Positions 47,928 to 57,939 of a stretch of DNA of 64,000 bases are shown here, piece after piece (within the stretch, counting starts at the first letter, position 1; every line of letters starts with the position of its first letter). The notes beneath the pieces were generated by a model. It did not search any database, was not told the DNA's origin, and worked only from the letters and a program-made list of their open reading frames with translations. The stretch covers positions 1,984,001 to 2,048,000 of the forward strand of contig NZ_CP043909.1 in assembly GCF_008630915.1 (NCBI RefSeq). The letters run 5' to 3'. This stretch comes from Acinetobacter suaedae (GTDB taxonomy: Bacteria; Pseudomonadota; Gammaproteobacteria; Pseudomonadales; Moraxellaceae). Made by a program: the position numbers and the translations under genes.

Positions 47928-48029
47928 ATGCTGAAGTTTCTCAAGAGTTTTCATACGATTAATACGTATTTAATCGCATCAACAGTGCTACTTATTTTTC
48001 TTGTGATCTACTTTTATCTAAATCCCTAA
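47928..48029 (+). CDS. 33-residue single-pass membrane peptide, unknown
   Basis: A short ORF: MLKFLKSFHTINTY, then a hydrophobic run of about 17 residues, ending YLNP. The N-terminus is basic and the C-terminus short, predicting an inner-membrane peptide with one helix, N-in. It has a purine-rich ribosome site (GTGAGAG) just upstream, a possible sigma-70 promoter and a strong terminator beginning 6 bp after the stop. These features together support a real gene. I know of no named homologue; small regulators of membrane enzymes and type I toxins have this size. Confidence 0.6.
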   Translation: MLKFLKSFHTINTYLIASTVLLIFLVIYFYLNP

Positions 48030-48034
48030 AATGC

Positions 48035-48063
48035 AAAAAGCCCAATTACAAATTGGGCTTTTT
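48035..48063. terminator. Bidirectional terminator between small ORF and glnS
   Basis: AAAAAGCCCAATT and AATTGGGCTTTTT form a perfect 13-bp stem with a 3-nt loop. Confidence 0.92.
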
Positions 48064-48101
48064 ATTAGATAACGAAGTCTCGCTCCAAAATAAATTTAAG
48101 C

Positions 48102-49829
48102 TTATTTTTTCTCAACTTTAAAACTATCTTTTAAATCAAGAATACGGTTAAAGACTGGCTTCTCAGCCTGATGATCATATTGATCTGCAACAAAGTAACC
48201 CTCACGTTCAAACTGGAAACGATCTTCAGGTTTCGCTTGTGCCAAAGCTGGTTCAATCACCGCTTGTACCACTTTCAATGATTCAGGATTTAGATTTGCC
48301 AAGAAATCATCGTCTGCATCTGGCGCAGCTTCAGTAAATAAACGATCATAAATACGAACCTCAGCAGGAACGCCTTTTGTCGCAGATACCCAATGGATCA
48401 CACCTTTTACTTTACGACCTTCAGGATTTTTACCCAATGTATCAGGATCAATTGAACATTTCAGTTCAATGACTTCACCATTTGCATCTTTGATGACTTC
48501 ATCGCATTTGATCACATAAGCATGACGTAAACGAACCTCACCCTCAGGAATCAAACGTTTAAATCCTTTTGGTGGAACTTCTTCAAAATCTTTACGATCA
48601 ATATAAAGCTCACGAGTTAAAGGAATCACACGCTCACCCATATCGACATTCGGATGACGTTTATGTGTTAAATCTAATTCTTCAGGTAAATTGGTTAACG
48701 TCACTTTCAATGGATCAAGTACCGCCATACCACGCGCAGCAGTATTTTCTAGAGACTGACGTATGCAGAATTCAAGCATTGCTACATCAACAATACCATC
48801 AGTTTTAGAAACACCAACACGCTTACAGAAATCACGTAAACCTTCTGCTGTAAAACCACGGCGACGCATACCCACAACAGTAGGCATACGTGGGTCATCC
48901 CAGCCATTTACATAACCGCCTTCGACCAATTTACGTAATTTACGTTTAGAGGTAATCGTATAATCAATATTTAAACGCGAAGATTCATACTGACGTGGAA
49001 CAGCTTTTGAGTGAACTTTCTCAACAATCCAGTCATAAAATGGGCGATGGTCTTGGAACTCCAAAGTACAGAGTGAATGGGTAATTCCTTCAATTGCATC
49101 AGACAATGGATGAGCATAGTCATACATTGGGTATATTTTCCACTTATCACCTGTTTGGTGATGTTCGGAATGCAATACACGATACAAAATTGGATCACGC
49201 ATATGGACATTTGGACTTGCCATATCGATTTTGGCACGTAATACAGCACCGCCCTCTTGGATTTCACCATTACGCATTTGTTCAAAACGCGCTAGGTTTT
49301 CTTCAACGGTCGCATCACGATACGGCGAGTTTTTTCCAGGCTCAACAAAATTACCACGATTCAGCTTAATTTCTTCAGGAGATTGCAAATCCACATAAGC
49401 ATCACCTTGTTCAATCAACTGAATAGCCCATGCATAAAGTTGATCAAAATATCCTGAAGCATAGCGAGGTTCACCATTCCAGTTAAAACCTAACCATTTC
49501 ACATCATTGGCAATACCATCAACGTATTCTTGTTCTTCGGCATCTGGATTTGTATCGTCAAAACGTAGATTACATAAACCGTCAAATTCTTCAGCAACAC
49601 CAAAGTTGAGACAAATTGCTTTCACATGACCAATATGCAAATAACCATTCGGCTCAGGTGGGAAACGCGTCACAACTTTTTGAGTACGTCCTTCTTTTAG
49701 GTCATCGGTGATTACCTGACGTACAAAATCTAAGCCTGCCTGTTGTTCTTGCTGCGCGTTATCGACAGAGGCATGCGTATTCGGTGTCGGGTTCTTTGGC
49801 AGTTCTGAAACAACATCATTTGGCTTCAT
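48102..49829 (-). CDS. glnS: Glutaminyl-tRNA synthetase
   Basis: 575 residues from the ATG at 49829; the frame extends 48 bp upstream but the family begins nearer here. Class I signatures: [14 protein letters not shown] (HIGH) near residue 54 and the SKRKL form of KMSKS near 285. The C-terminal anticodon-binding barrels are present. The enzyme charges tRNA-Gln directly, so the organism need not use the amidotransferase route for glutamine. The gene is divergent from ppiB. Confidence 0.97.
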   Translation of the reverse strand: MKPNDVVSELPKNPTPNTHASVDNAQQEQQAGLDFVRQVITDDLKEGRTQKVVTRFPPEPNGYLHIGHVKAICLNFGVAEEFDGLCNLRFDDTNPDAEEQEYVDGIANDVKWLGFNWNGEPRYASGYFDQLYAWAIQLIEQGDAYVDLQSPEEIKLNRGNFVEPGKNSPYRDATVEENLARFEQMRNGEIQEGGAVLRAKIDMASPNVHMRDPILYRVLHSEHHQTGDKWKIYPMYDYAHPLSDAIEGITHSLCTLEFQDHRPFYDWIVEKVHSKAVPRQYESSRLNIDYTITSKRKLRKLVEGGYVNGWDDPRMPTVVGMRRRGFTAEGLRDFCKRVGVSKTDGIVDVAMLEFCIRQSLENTAARGMAVLDPLKVTLTNLPEELDLTHKRHPNVDMGERVIPLTRELYIDRKDFEEVPPKGFKRLIPEGEVRLRHAYVIKCDEVIKDANGEVIELKCSIDPDTLGKNPEGRKVKGVIHWVSATKGVPAEVRIYDRLFTEAAPDADDDFLANLNPESLKVVQAVIEPALAQAKPEDRFQFEREGYFVADQYDHQAEKPVFNRILDLKDSFKVEKK

Positions 49830-49996
49830 AGGGTGTAAATCACTTCTTACAGTTAAAAATAGGGAATAAAAACGCAATCTTTACTTTTTCTGAAAGATTT
49901 TAACGTTTTTTACTTGCCTTGTAGTTTACAGTTTGCTTATGCTTCTCTCAACCAAAAACCCATGGTCAATTTGCCCATGTTTAGGAGATTAATGTA

Positions 49997-50506
49997 ATGA
50001 GTTTTCCTCAAGTCGAATTAAATACCAATAAAGGTCGTATTGTTCTTGAGCTTAATGCTGAAAAAGCACCCAAAACGGTTGCAAATTTCTTAGAATATGT
50101 ACGTGACGGTTTCTATGACGGCGTAATTTTCCACCGTGTGATTGATGGTTTTATGATCCAAGGCGGTGGCATGGATGAAAACTTCAAAGAAAAAGCAACA
50201 CGCGATGCAATCGAAAACGAAGCTGATAATGGCTTAAGCAACGATGAAGGTACAATCGCAATGGCGCGTACCCAAGCTCCTCACTCTGCTTCTGCTCAAT
50301 TCTTCATCAATGTTAAAAACAACTCTTTCTTAAACCACACTGGTAAAACAGCACAAGGTTGGGGCTATGCTGTATTTGGTAAAGTGGTTGAAGGCATGGA
50401 CGTTGTAGCTGCAATTAAAGGCGTGCGTACTGGTAACCGTGGTTATCATGCTGATGTTCCTTTAGAGAATGTAGTTATCGAATCTGCTAAAATTATCTCT
50501 GAATAA
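49997..50506 (+). CDS. ppiB: Cytosolic peptidyl-prolyl cis-trans isomerase B (cyclophilin)
   Basis: 169 residues, no signal peptide. Cyclophilin motifs are present: [28 protein letters not shown], then [17 protein letters not shown] and the [12 protein letters not shown] end. The active-site Arg in FHRV and the QFFIN phenylalanine are intact. It speeds proline isomerisation in protein folding. It has an AGGAG site and precedes lpxH by 21 bp, the usual ppiB-lpxH order of gammaproteobacteria. Confidence 0.96.
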   Translation: MSFPQVELNTNKGRIVLELNAEKAPKTVANFLEYVRDGFYDGVIFHRVIDGFMIQGGGMDENFKEKATRDAIENEADNGLSNDEGTIAMARTQAPHSASAQFFINVKNNSFLNHTGKTAQGWGYAVFGKVVEGMDVVAAIKGVRTGNRGYHADVPLENVVIESAKIISE

Positions 50507-50527
50507 TTTTATCCAACAGGATTCTTT

Positions 50528-51244
50528 GTGACTTATCTGTTTATTTCAGATTTACATTTGTCACCTGATCACCCTCGACTTGTTCGAGGGTTTTTAGCTT
50601 TACTCAAAGAATATCAAACTAAAAATACCCAACTCTATATTTTAGGTGATTGGTTTAATGCTTGGATTGGTGATGATTACACAGCCCCATGGCTAGATGA
50701 AATTATCAATGCATTACAGAAGTTCTCAACTGCTGGCAATCAAGTTTACTTCCAAGTGGGCAATCGAGATTTTGCCTTAGGACAGAAATTCTTAGATCAA
50801 TTTAATGGCATCCTATTACCTGACGTTTATACCCTGCATATTCAACAACATATGTTTCGTTTGGAACATGGCGATGCACTTTGTACCGATGATGTTGCTT
50901 ACCAGCGTTTCCGCAAAGTGATTCGCAACCCCATCTTATTGGGATTGTTAAAACGTACTCCATTGAACTTTAGACAAAAACTGGCCAATGGTTTCCGTAA
51001 AAAAAGTCGCGAGACCAAACAACTGAAAAGCTATGACATCATGGATGTGAATACTCAAGCCGTAAAATCTGCGATCGAACAAGTTGATTATTTAATCCAC
51101 GGTCATACCCATCGCCCTGAAATTCATCAAATACAAAATAAACAAAGAATCGTATTGGGCGATTGGCGCATGGATTCCGCATGGATTCTCGAAATGAATG
51201 AACAAGAAAATTATAAAATTGATTTTAAGAAATGGTCATATTGA
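50528..51244 (+). CDS. lpxH: UDP-2,3-diacylglucosamine hydrolase
   Basis: 238 residues from a GTG start with an AGGA site. The calcineurin-like metal motifs are complete: DLHLSP, GDWFNAWIGDD, GNRD and HGHTHRP. LpxH removes UMP from UDP-2,3-diacylglucosamine in the fourth step of lipid A synthesis, at the cytosolic face of the inner membrane. It follows ppiB directly. No terminator is evident after it. Confidence 0.95.
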   Translation: MTYLFISDLHLSPDHPRLVRGFLALLKEYQTKNTQLYILGDWFNAWIGDDYTAPWLDEIINALQKFSTAGNQVYFQVGNRDFALGQKFLDQFNGILLPDVYTLHIQQHMFRLEHGDALCTDDVAYQRFRKVIRNPILLGLLKRTPLNFRQKLANGFRKKSRETKQLKSYDIMDVNTQAVKSAIEQVDYLIHGHTHRPEIHQIQNKQRIVLGDWRMDSAWILEMNEQENYKIDFKKWSY

Positions 51245-51442
51245 CCCTATACAATGTGGGGTATCAACCTCCCAAAGACGACTTATTGATAGCGCTAAAA
51301 CTTAAAAAGAGCTTGTTACACGTTATTACTTCAATTCAATAACATACGACTTAAATCTATATAGAATTTCACATTTAGCTACTTTCAGCGAAATAGATAT
51401 CAAGTAGAATAAATTAAATTTTTAATTGAGTAGATACGGCGA

Positions 51443-52096
51443 ATGGATACACTCGTTACAGCAAAAACACGATATGCAACAAAAGCTTATGATGCTGAAA
51501 AGAAAATACCAAAACAACAATTTGAAAAACTTTTAGAAGTATTACGCTTTAGCCCTTCTTCTGTGAATATTCAACCATGGCATTTTATTGTCGCTGAAAC
51601 AGATGCTGCAAAACAAAGAATCGCAGCAGGTTTAACAGGTAACTATATCTATAACGCAGCAAAAGTATTGAACTCTTCTCACACCATCATCTTTTGCACT
51701 CGTACTGATATTTCAACTGAATATTTGGAACAACTCCTTCAACAAGATGAATTAAGTGGTCGCTTTAAAGATGAAACTGCAAAACAAGGTCAGCGTGACA
51801 CACGCCAAGGCTATGTTGAGTTTTATCGCAATGAATTGAAAAACCTTCCAGCTTGGATGGAAAATCAAACCTATCTCGCGTTAGGACAGCTACTTTTTGC
51901 AGCTGGGCTTGAGGGGATTGATGCGACCCCAATGGAAGGCTTTGACCGTAATACGATTAATCAAGAATTTGGGTTGGCCGAAAAAGGCCTCAAAGCATCA
52001 GTGATTGTATCGCTAGGTTATCGCAGTGAAACGGACTTTAATGCAAAACTTCCTAAATCACGCTTGGCAGATGAGGTTATCTTTACGCGTTTATAA
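51443..52096 (+). CDS. Oxygen-insensitive NAD(P)H nitroreductase
   Basis: 217 residues, the length of E. coli NfsB. The N-terminal ... TKAYDAEKKIPKQQFEKLLEVLRFSPSSVNIQPWHF segment and the C-terminal KASVIVSLGYRSETD are typical FMN-binding nitroreductase motifs. Such enzymes reduce nitroaromatics and quinones by two electrons using NAD(P)H, which activates nitrofuran drugs. It converges with the quinone-reductase-type gene. The ribosome site is weak. Confidence 0.9.
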   Translation: MDTLVTAKTRYATKAYDAEKKIPKQQFEKLLEVLRFSPSSVNIQPWHFIVAETDAAKQRIAAGLTGNYIYNAAKVLNSSHTIIFCTRTDISTEYLEQLLQQDELSGRFKDETAKQGQRDTRQGYVEFYRNELKNLPAWMENQTYLALGQLLFAAGLEGIDATPMEGFDRNTINQEFGLAEKGLKASVIVSLGYRSETDFNAKLPKSRLADEVIFTRL

Positions 52097-52106
52097 ATTT
52101 TAGACC

Positions 52107-52149
52107 AATGGCTGTGATCTAAGCAAAATATTAGAAGATCGCAGCCATT
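52107..52149. other. Long hairpin without T tract between convergent genes
   Basis: AATGGCTGTGATCT and AGATCGCAGCCATT form a 14-bp stem (one wobble) with a 15-nt loop between the nitroreductase and quinone-reductase genes. Neither side has a T run. Confidence 0.5.
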
Positions 52150-52152
52150 CCA

Positions 52153-52776
52153 TCAACACGAACTGAGCTGTTTTATGGCTAAAACATCTTGATCTAATTG
52201 ATTGAAAAAATCCTGCAAACCATCTGCTTGTATAAAATCAGCTCCATAAAGTACAGATGTTTGCACATCGTGAAGCCCGCAAAAACCAAATATACCTTCT
52301 ACGATTTGTGTTTGTATCGCTTGAGTATAACCATGTTTATCGTAACCAGCTTCATCCCCAGTTCCTGTTGCAATCAGCTTGACTGGGATATTTTTCAGCT
52401 CACCTGATAGGCACCCTTGATCATCTATTTTATATGCCCAACCATGTGTAAAAACACGTTCAAACCAACCTTTTAACATCGCAGGTACTGACCACCAATA
52501 AATGGGAAAAACAAAATAAACGATATCTGCACGATCAAAACGAGCTTGTTCAGACACGATATCAGAACCTACAACTTGCTGACCACGATAAGCTTCAAGA
52601 TCGGCAATGGTAATCGCTGATTTAAAATCTTCTTTATGTAGATCCGCATATTCAACATTCATCCCCCGATGAGTTAAATGTTTGGCAATATGGTTTGAAA
52701 TTTGATGTGATAAAGATTTTGAGTCTGGATGTGTAATGACAATCAAAGCATTTTTATATTGTTTAGAAATGGGCAT
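52153..52776 (-). CDS. NAD(P)H-dependent quinone-reductase-type flavodoxin-fold protein
   Basis: 207 residues from the ATG at 52776. This start is preferred over the ATG at 52806 because the latter lies inside the palindromic operator, and a TATAAT box lies between the two. The fold is the NQO1/MdaB-type flavodoxin: ALIVITHPDSKSLSHQ, ADIVYFVFPIYWWSVPAMLKGWFERV and the GTGDEAGYDKHGY loop. It reduces quinones or similar electrophiles by two electrons. The upstream gene encodes a TetR-type protein that probably represses it. Confidence 0.85.
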   Translation of the reverse strand: MPISKQYKNALIVITHPDSKSLSHQISNHIAKHLTHRGMNVEYADLHKEDFKSAITIADLEAYRGQQVVGSDIVSEQARFDRADIVYFVFPIYWWSVPAMLKGWFERVFTHGWAYKIDDQGCLSGELKNIPVKLIATGTGDEAGYDKHGYTQAIQTQIVEGIFGFCGLHDVQTSVLYGADFIQADGLQDFFNQLDQDVLAIKQLSSC

Positions 52777-52794
52777 GAGATTTTTCCAAGCGTT

Positions 52795-52827
52795 ATTATA
52801 ACCCATAAGTTACCATTGGTAACTTAT
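52795..52827 (-). promoter_or_regulatory. Promoter with perfect palindromic TetR-type operator
   Basis: ATAAGTTACCA and TGGTAACTTAT form perfect 11-bp arms around a single central base (52805-52827). On the minus strand TTACCA, 16 bp, then TATAAT (52795-52800) make a promoter overlapping the operator. Binding here would block polymerase. Confidence 0.75.
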
Positions 52828-52847
52828 ACAAGCAATAGTCTTCTTGG

Positions 52848-53444
52848 TTATGTTTGTTTTTTATTCAAGTAATCATTTAATATCAGTAAAGTTGATTTCT
52901 CCATAACACGCTGAGCTGTTTCTGCATCAATCACGCCATTACTTGCTGCTACACAAATTGTTTCCATCAATCCTGTTACCGCAATGATGATGGCCTCACC
53001 CTCTTGACCTTCAAGAAAAACAAAAGGATGAATACTATGTTTAAAAATTTCGATAAACTCCTGCTGACATTGCAGCAAATAGTTTTGCAATATATCCGTA
53101 CCAGAGAGTGCAGCAACCACCAAACCAACTTCGGGACCTGTTGCGATATAGCAATTCAAACAGGCATTGCAGAAAATATGAATAGTACGACCTAAACCAC
53201 CAGTATTTTGTTCCAAGGAAGTAGATAAATCCTGCTTCTGCTTGTCACTAAACTCCTTATAAATCGCAATTAATAAGCCTTCTTTATCAATAAAATGCCG
53301 ATAAGCGATTGGTTTGGTTATTCCCGCTTGTTGTGCTAAATACCCAAGTGTAAGTGCTTCCACGCCTTCCTTACGGATAATTAGACGCGCAACTTGTAGC
53401 AGTTGCTGCCTACGCTGTTCTTTCGTCAGCCTTTTTCCAACCAT
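52848..53444 (-). CDS. TetR-family transcriptional repressor
   Basis: 198 residues. The N-terminal helix-turn-helix (about residues 24-55: ALTLGYLAQQAGITKPIAYRHFIDKEGLL) is typical of TetR regulators; the C-terminal helical domain would bind a small inducer. It lies immediately upstream of the quinone-reductase gene on the same strand, with the palindrome at 52805-52827 between them, so it is the obvious candidate for its repressor. The inducer is unknown, possibly a quinone. Confidence 0.88.
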   Translation of the reverse strand: MVGKRLTKEQRRQQLLQVARLIIRKEGVEALTLGYLAQQAGITKPIAYRHFIDKEGLLIAIYKEFSDKQKQDLSTSLEQNTGGLGRTIHIFCNACLNCYIATGPEVGLVVAALSGTDILQNYLLQCQQEFIEIFKHSIHPFVFLEGQEGEAIIIAVTGLMETICVAASNGVIDAETAQRVMEKSTLLILNDYLNKKQT

Positions 53445-53478
53445 ATTTCATCTCATTAGAGAATAATTCATACCGAAG

Positions 53479-54336
53479 TTACATCATTGCTCTAGCTAAA
53501 CAAAGAACCGCTACGATACCTGATACCAATCCAAGCCATGTGTACCCTTTTAAACGCTCTTTGAATAAAACCACACCACTCAACACGCCTAAAATCACCA
53601 CAAGAATATTCATACCAGCAAAGACAATCGCAGGTGTTTCTTTAAATACCATGTGCGCTTTCACATACAAAGCAATGTTGGCAAAGTTAAGTCCACCTAA
53701 AATCAAGCCCATAAAGATATTTTTAGGCTGCCAATGTGGCTGAGTTATCGCAAGATAGGCGATTGATAAAATGAAAGCACCAATAAAAGTTAAATTGAGA
53801 GTAACTGCAAACTGTAGACCAAGGCTACTGCTATATTTAAGCAATACATCAATGATCGCATAACCCGCCCAAACGCTGAACAGGAATAAAGCAGATTTTA
53901 GATTGATTGATTTATTAGAATGTTCCGTTGCTTGTCCAAAAATGATTGCTAAAATTGCAACAATACCTAAAACTACACCAATTAATTTCAATTGGCTAAA
54001 TTGTTCGCCAAAAATAAAATAGGCAGCCAACAAAGATAGGATTACAGCTAACCGTTGTGCAATTTCTGTTTTTAAAATTCCCGCATATTGCAATGATTTA
54101 GCCAAACACAAAAAAATACTCGGCAATAGAACAGCTAAAATGAAAATTAACCACCAAGGTGTATGGTTGAGTGATACATGGGTAATATCAGTTTTAAACC
54201 AATAGAAACATAAAATGCTTGCACTTAAATAATTCCATGCAATCATTTGAAAAACATCAAATCCTTTAGTTTTGAAATATTTCAATAAAATCGAAACAAT
54301 GACACTACAACAGGCTGCGGCAGCAATAATTTCCAT
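53479..54336 (-). CDS. EamA-family (DMT) transporter
   Basis: 285 residues with about ten transmembrane helices, the size and pattern of the drug/metabolite transporter superfamily with two EamA repeats. No substrate can be read from the sequence. It ends about 35 bp before the TetR-type gene, in the same direction, so the two may be cotranscribed. The ribosome site before the ATG is weak. Confidence 0.85.
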   Translation of the reverse strand: MEIIAAAACCSVIVSILLKYFKTKGFDVFQMIAWNYLSASILCFYWFKTDITHVSLNHTPWWLIFILAVLLPSIFLCLAKSLQYAGILKTEIAQRLAVILSLLAAYFIFGEQFSQLKLIGVVLGIVAILAIIFGQATEHSNKSINLKSALFLFSVWAGYAIIDVLLKYSSSLGLQFAVTLNLTFIGAFILSIAYLAITQPHWQPKNIFMGLILGGLNFANIALYVKAHMVFKETPAIVFAGMNILVVILGVLSGVVLFKERLKGYTWLGLVSGIVAVLCLARAMM

Positions 54337-54362
54337 AATATCTATTCTAGCTTTTCAATAAA

Positions 54363-54395
54363 CAAAAAAATGCCAGTCTAAATAGAGACTGGCAT
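54363..54395 (-). terminator. Terminator of hfq
   Basis: ATGCCAGTCT and AGACTGGCAT form a perfect 10-bp stem with a 6-nt loop, preceded by an A run that becomes the U tract on the minus strand. Confidence 0.88.
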
Positions 54396-54414
54396 CTTAA
54401 AGATCATCAATCTA

Positions 54415-54924
54415 TTAACGATTGTTTTCGTCGTCTTGACCATCTTCAAATTTAGTTTCGCTGTCAAAACCACCTTGACCACCGAAGCCACCTTGACCAC
54501 CAAAGCCGCCTTGTTGACCGCCAAAGCCACCTTGACTACCGAAGCCACCTTGACCACCAAAGCCACCTTGACCACCAAAGCCGCCTTGACCACCAAAGCC
54601 ACCTTGACCACCGAAGCCGCCGCCTTGACCGCCAAAGCCACCAGTAGTGCCTTGACCACCAAAGCCACCAGTAGCGCCTTGTGCTGGGAATCCACCAGAA
54701 CCTTGAGCACCAGCTGGACGTGGGTTACGTGCAGGAACAACTGTAGAAATAGCATGTTTGTAAACCATTTGGCTTACAGTGTTTTTAAGCAATACAACAT
54801 ATTGGTCAAAAGACTCAATATGACCTTGTAGCTTGATACCGTTCACAAGGAAAATAGAAACTGGAATACGTTCTTTACGGAGAGAATTTAAGAACGGATC
54901 TTGTAAAGTTTGACCTTTAGACAT
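54415..54924 (-). CDS. hfq: RNA chaperone Hfq with Gly-Phe-Gln repeat tail
   Basis: 169 residues from the ATG at 54924 with a GGAG site. The Sm core (about residues 7-66) is standard: [37 protein letters not shown], then the Sm2 VYKHAIST. Residues about 86-153 are a run of about ten GGFGGQ repeats, and the end is acidic ([16 protein letters not shown]). Acinetobacter Hfq is known for this long glycine-rich tail. Hfq binds small RNAs and mRNAs. It follows miaA in the tsaE-mutL-miaA-hfq cluster. Confidence 0.97.
   Translation of the reverse strand: MSKGQTLQDPFLNSLRKERIPVSIFLVNGIKLQGHIESFDQYVVLLKNTVSQMVYKHAISTVVPARNPRPAGAQGSGGFPAQGATGGFGGQGTTGGFGGQGGGFGGQGGFGGQGGFGGQGGFGGQGGFGSQGGFGGQQGGFGGQGGFGGQGGFDSETKFEDGQDDENNR
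54466..54669 (-). repeat. Tandem repeat in the Hfq tail coding region
   Basis: An 18-bp unit coding GGFGGQ is repeated about ten times with small variations (for example GSQ, GGQQ). Such DNA can change length by slippage or recombination. Confidence 0.85.
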
Positions 54925-55014
54925 TTTTAACTCCAAAAATTTTTAAATCAGCGCAAAAAAACTATCTTTATTTTTCAACTAAAAATTATAAAAAGACAGC
55001 CTGCGAATTTTGCT

Positions 55015-55959
55015 TTATCCCAAGAAGTTTCGCAAGTCTTCTTTCGCCTGCTTTATCGTCACGTAAGTTTTAAAATCGTGTATTTCTTGCAAAGAACGTA
55101 ACCAAGTGTATTGACGTTTAGCAAGTTGCCGTGTCGCAAATAACGCTTTGTTCTCCATTTCTACTTTATTTTTGAGACTTAAGTCACTTTTTAATAAAAA
55201 TTCTAAAGCTTGACGATAACCCACAGAACGCATGGAGGGTAAATTATCAGTTAAATCGTATTTTCTAATCAATTCCTCAACTTCATTTAAAAAACCAATG
55301 CTCCACATTTTGCTTAATCTTTGCTCAATGCGTTGATGTAATTCTAACCGATCAGGCATCAGTGCGTAGTTATAAAATGTGTAACGATACGGTTGATTTT
55401 TAGGTTGTTCAGCTTGTAGTTTTGTTATTGGCTCACCTGTAATTCGATAAACCTCTAAAGCTCGAATAATTCTTTGCCTATCTGAAACTTTAAATTTCTC
55501 ACCAGCAATTGGATCCACTTCAACCAACTCATCATAAACAGACTGCCAGCCTTCCGCTTCCGCTTTTGCCACAATTGCATCACGTACTGCTTGATCAGCA
55601 TTAGGTAAATTATCAGCAAGCCCCTCAAGTAAAGCTTTAAAATACAGCATGGTTCCACCGACCAAAATCGGAGTTTTACCACGGGCATGCATATCGTCAA
55701 TGAGGGGACAAACATCTTCAACAAATTGCGCGGCTGAGTACACTTCTAATGGCGTAATGATATCAATCAGATGATGTGGGTATTGCGCTTGTTCTTCTTT
55801 AGTCGGCTTGGCAGTACCAATATCCATATCCTGATAAACTAAAGCTGAATCAACAGAAATAAGTTCATAATGACCGCGTTCATAGAGTTCACATGCCAAT
55901 GCTGTTTTACCACTTGCGGTAGGCCCCATTAAATTGATGACGGGCAATTGATTCGACAT
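55015..55959 (-). CDS. miaA: tRNA dimethylallyltransferase
   Basis: 314 residues. The P-loop [11 protein letters not shown] is at about residues 12-22, with [17 protein letters not shown] near 40 and the ... [11 protein letters not shown] helix near 157. MiaA adds a dimethylallyl group to A37 of tRNAs reading UNN codons. It starts 6 bp after the mutL stop and precedes hfq, the conserved gammaproteobacterial order. A GGAG site is present. Confidence 0.96.
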   Translation of the reverse strand: MSNQLPVINLMGPTASGKTALACELYERGHYELISVDSALVYQDMDIGTAKPTKEEQAQYPHHLIDIITPLEVYSAAQFVEDVCPLIDDMHARGKTPILVGGTMLYFKALLEGLADNLPNADQAVRDAIVAKAEAEGWQSVYDELVEVDPIAGEKFKVSDRQRIIRALEVYRITGEPITKLQAEQPKNQPYRYTFYNYALMPDRLELHQRIEQRLSKMWSIGFLNEVEELIRKYDLTDNLPSMRSVGYRQALEFLLKSDLSLKNKVEMENKALFATRQLAKRQYTWLRSLQEIHDFKTYVTIKQAKEDLRNFLG

Positions 55960-55965
55960 GTAAAA

Positions 55966-57939
55966 CTACTCTCCTCGAGCAAATAATTTATCTAATTGGT
56001 GAAGTGGAAATGCGCGCCAAGTTGGACGGCCATGATTACATTGACTTGCAAATTCAGTTTGCTCCATTTGACGTAACAAAGCATTCATTTCAGACAGACT
56101 TAATTGGCGATGGGCACGCACTGCGCCATGACATGCCATACCCGCTAACAGCTCATCCCGTTTTTGTAATAAGCCACGCGCCTCATCATTTGGATCCAAA
56201 TCATTAAGCAATTCTGGAATCAAATTTGAAAAATCAGCTTTATGCAGAATCGCAGGAACACCTCGTACAATCACTTGCTCATCGCCATACTGATCTATTT
56301 CAAGCCCCAAACGTTGTAACTGTGGCTGTAACTCTTCTATGCGTGTTGCTTGCATACGAGTAATTGATACCACTTTAGGAATCAGCAATTGCTGAGACAC
56401 CCAAAATTCTGGCTTATCCCATGCGGCTTTCATTTGTTGCAATAAGATCCGTTCATGCGCGGCATGCATATCAACAATAATCAAACCTTCTGTATTTTGC
56501 GCCAAGATATAAATGCCATGTAATTGCGCAATTGCAATACCGAGCGGAAACTCATCTACTCGTGACTGTGCTACATCACGATCAACTGTATCATTGCCAC
56601 TATCAAAAGCTGTTGTCGGAACGTCCGACTCTCTTAAAGGCGCTAAATAAGTTTTAAGTGCGTTATTGAGTTGACCTGAACCATTATATCGAGGCTGCTG
56701 TGATTGACCTGAATTGTAATGAACCGCTTGAGGGCGACTTTGATTAAATTCAGTTAACAGCTCAGTTGATACATCTGTTTGTTGATCTGATAACGGCTCG
56801 GTTACAACAGCTTTATGTAAATTAAATTGTTCTTGGTATTTCGGCTGTGGTTGGTATTGTGCCACTTGATGATCAGTTTCATCAACTTTCATCGCTTGAG
56901 CTAAATCAGCACTAGCCGTTTGAAATTGTGATAACGTCGCTTTGGCGTAATGACGTACGAACTCATGTACCTCACGCTGATTCAAAAAGCGAATCTCGTG
57001 CTTCGTTGGATGTACATTCACATCAATATTTTCAGGATCAACTTCTAAAAACAACAAATAAGAAGAATGTTGATGCCCATGCAAGATACCCTCATAGGCC
57101 ATACGCAAGGCATGTGAAATGGTTTTATCTTTAACAATACGACCATTTACATAAACATATTGCAAGTCTGCTTGAGCACGTGCATCAGATGGATGACCTA
57201 GCCATCCTGACAAACGCATATTGACACTTTCAGCATCAATCCAATACGCATTTTGAATAAACTGTTGGCCTAATAACTGCTGAACACGTTGATAACGTAA
57301 CTCACCACTATCAGCAACTGGCAGATTTAACCGAATGTTGTCGTTATGCTCGAGTACGAAACGAATCTCAAAATGAGTCAAAGCCAAACGGCGTACAATT
57401 TCTTCTATATGACCAAACTCAGTACTTGGCTTTTTTAAGAATTTACGCCGAGCAGGTACATTAAAAAATAAATCCTGTACACGGATGTGAGTGCCTTTTT
57501 GTGCAGCCACAGCTTGAATTTGTTGATGATCAAATGCGGTACCATTCACCTCGACTTGATAACCAACACCTTGCTCATCTTGGCTACTGGTTAAAGTTAG
57601 ACGAGAAACTGCAGCAATAGAAGCGAGAGCTTCTCCACGGAATCCCAAACTGACGATCGCATGCAAATCATCCGCGGTTTGAATTTTACTCGTCGCGTGA
57701 CGCATCACCGCCAAAGGTAAATCTTCAGGATGAATACCATTCCCATTGTCGATAATCTCAATCAATGTGGCGCCACCTTGCGCAACACGAATAATCAGCT
57801 CTGTTGCACCAGCATCAATTGAGTTTTCCAACAACTCTTTCACCACAGATGAAGGGCGTTCGATCACCTCACCTGCGGCAATTTGGTTAGCTAAAGCAGC
57901 ATCAAGGGTATGAATACGACGAGTTGCATCATGCGCCAT
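55966..57939 (-). CDS. mutL: DNA mismatch repair protein MutL
   Basis: 657 residues. The GHKL ATPase motifs are intact: [22 protein letters not shown], and [12 protein letters not shown]. The C-terminal dimerisation domain has [13 protein letters not shown], a variant of the endonuclease motif DQHA(x)2E(x)4E in which the last Glu is Gln, plus ACHGAVRAH and CNHGRPT, which match the other metal-site motifs. It overlaps tsaE by 11 bp and lies upstream of miaA. MutL couples MutS recognition to strand repair. Confidence 0.97.
   Translation of the reverse strand: MAHDATRRIHTLDAALANQIAAGEVIERPSSVVKELLENSIDAGATELIIRVAQGGATLIEIIDNGNGIHPEDLPLAVMRHATSKIQTADDLHAIVSLGFRGEALASIAAVSRLTLTSSQDEQGVGYQVEVNGTAFDHQQIQAVAAQKGTHIRVQDLFFNVPARRKFLKKPSTEFGHIEEIVRRLALTHFEIRFVLEHNDNIRLNLPVADSGELRYQRVQQLLGQQFIQNAYWIDAESVNMRLSGWLGHPSDARAQADLQYVYVNGRIVKDKTISHALRMAYEGILHGHQHSSYLLFLEVDPENIDVNVHPTKHEIRFLNQREVHEFVRHYAKATLSQFQTASADLAQAMKVDETDHQVAQYQPQPKYQEQFNLHKAVVTEPLSDQQTDVSTELLTEFNQSRPQAVHYNSGQSQQPRYNGSGQLNNALKTYLAPLRESDVPTTAFDSGNDTVDRDVAQSRVDEFPLGIAIAQLHGIYILAQNTEGLIIVDMHAAHERILLQQMKAAWDKPEFWVSQQLLIPKVVSITRMQATRIEELQPQLQRLGLEIDQYGDEQVIVRGVPAILHKADFSNLIPELLNDLDPNDEARGLLQKRDELLAGMACHGAVRAHRQLSLSEMNALLRQMEQTEFASQCNHGRPTWRAFPLHQLDKLFARGE

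Noticed and set aside
49939..49992. 17-codon ORF ending in the ppiB ribosome site
   Set aside because: No ribosome site of its own and no sign of a regulatory peptide; probably chance in a leader.
54466..54669. Regular repeats that could suggest a CRISPR array
   Set aside because: They are in-frame coding repeats of Hfq with no spacers and no cas genes nearby.
54436..54831. 131-codon plus-strand frame rich in Thr, Ala and Lys
   Set aside because: It is the antisense of the Hfq repeat region; repeat DNA keeps several frames open.
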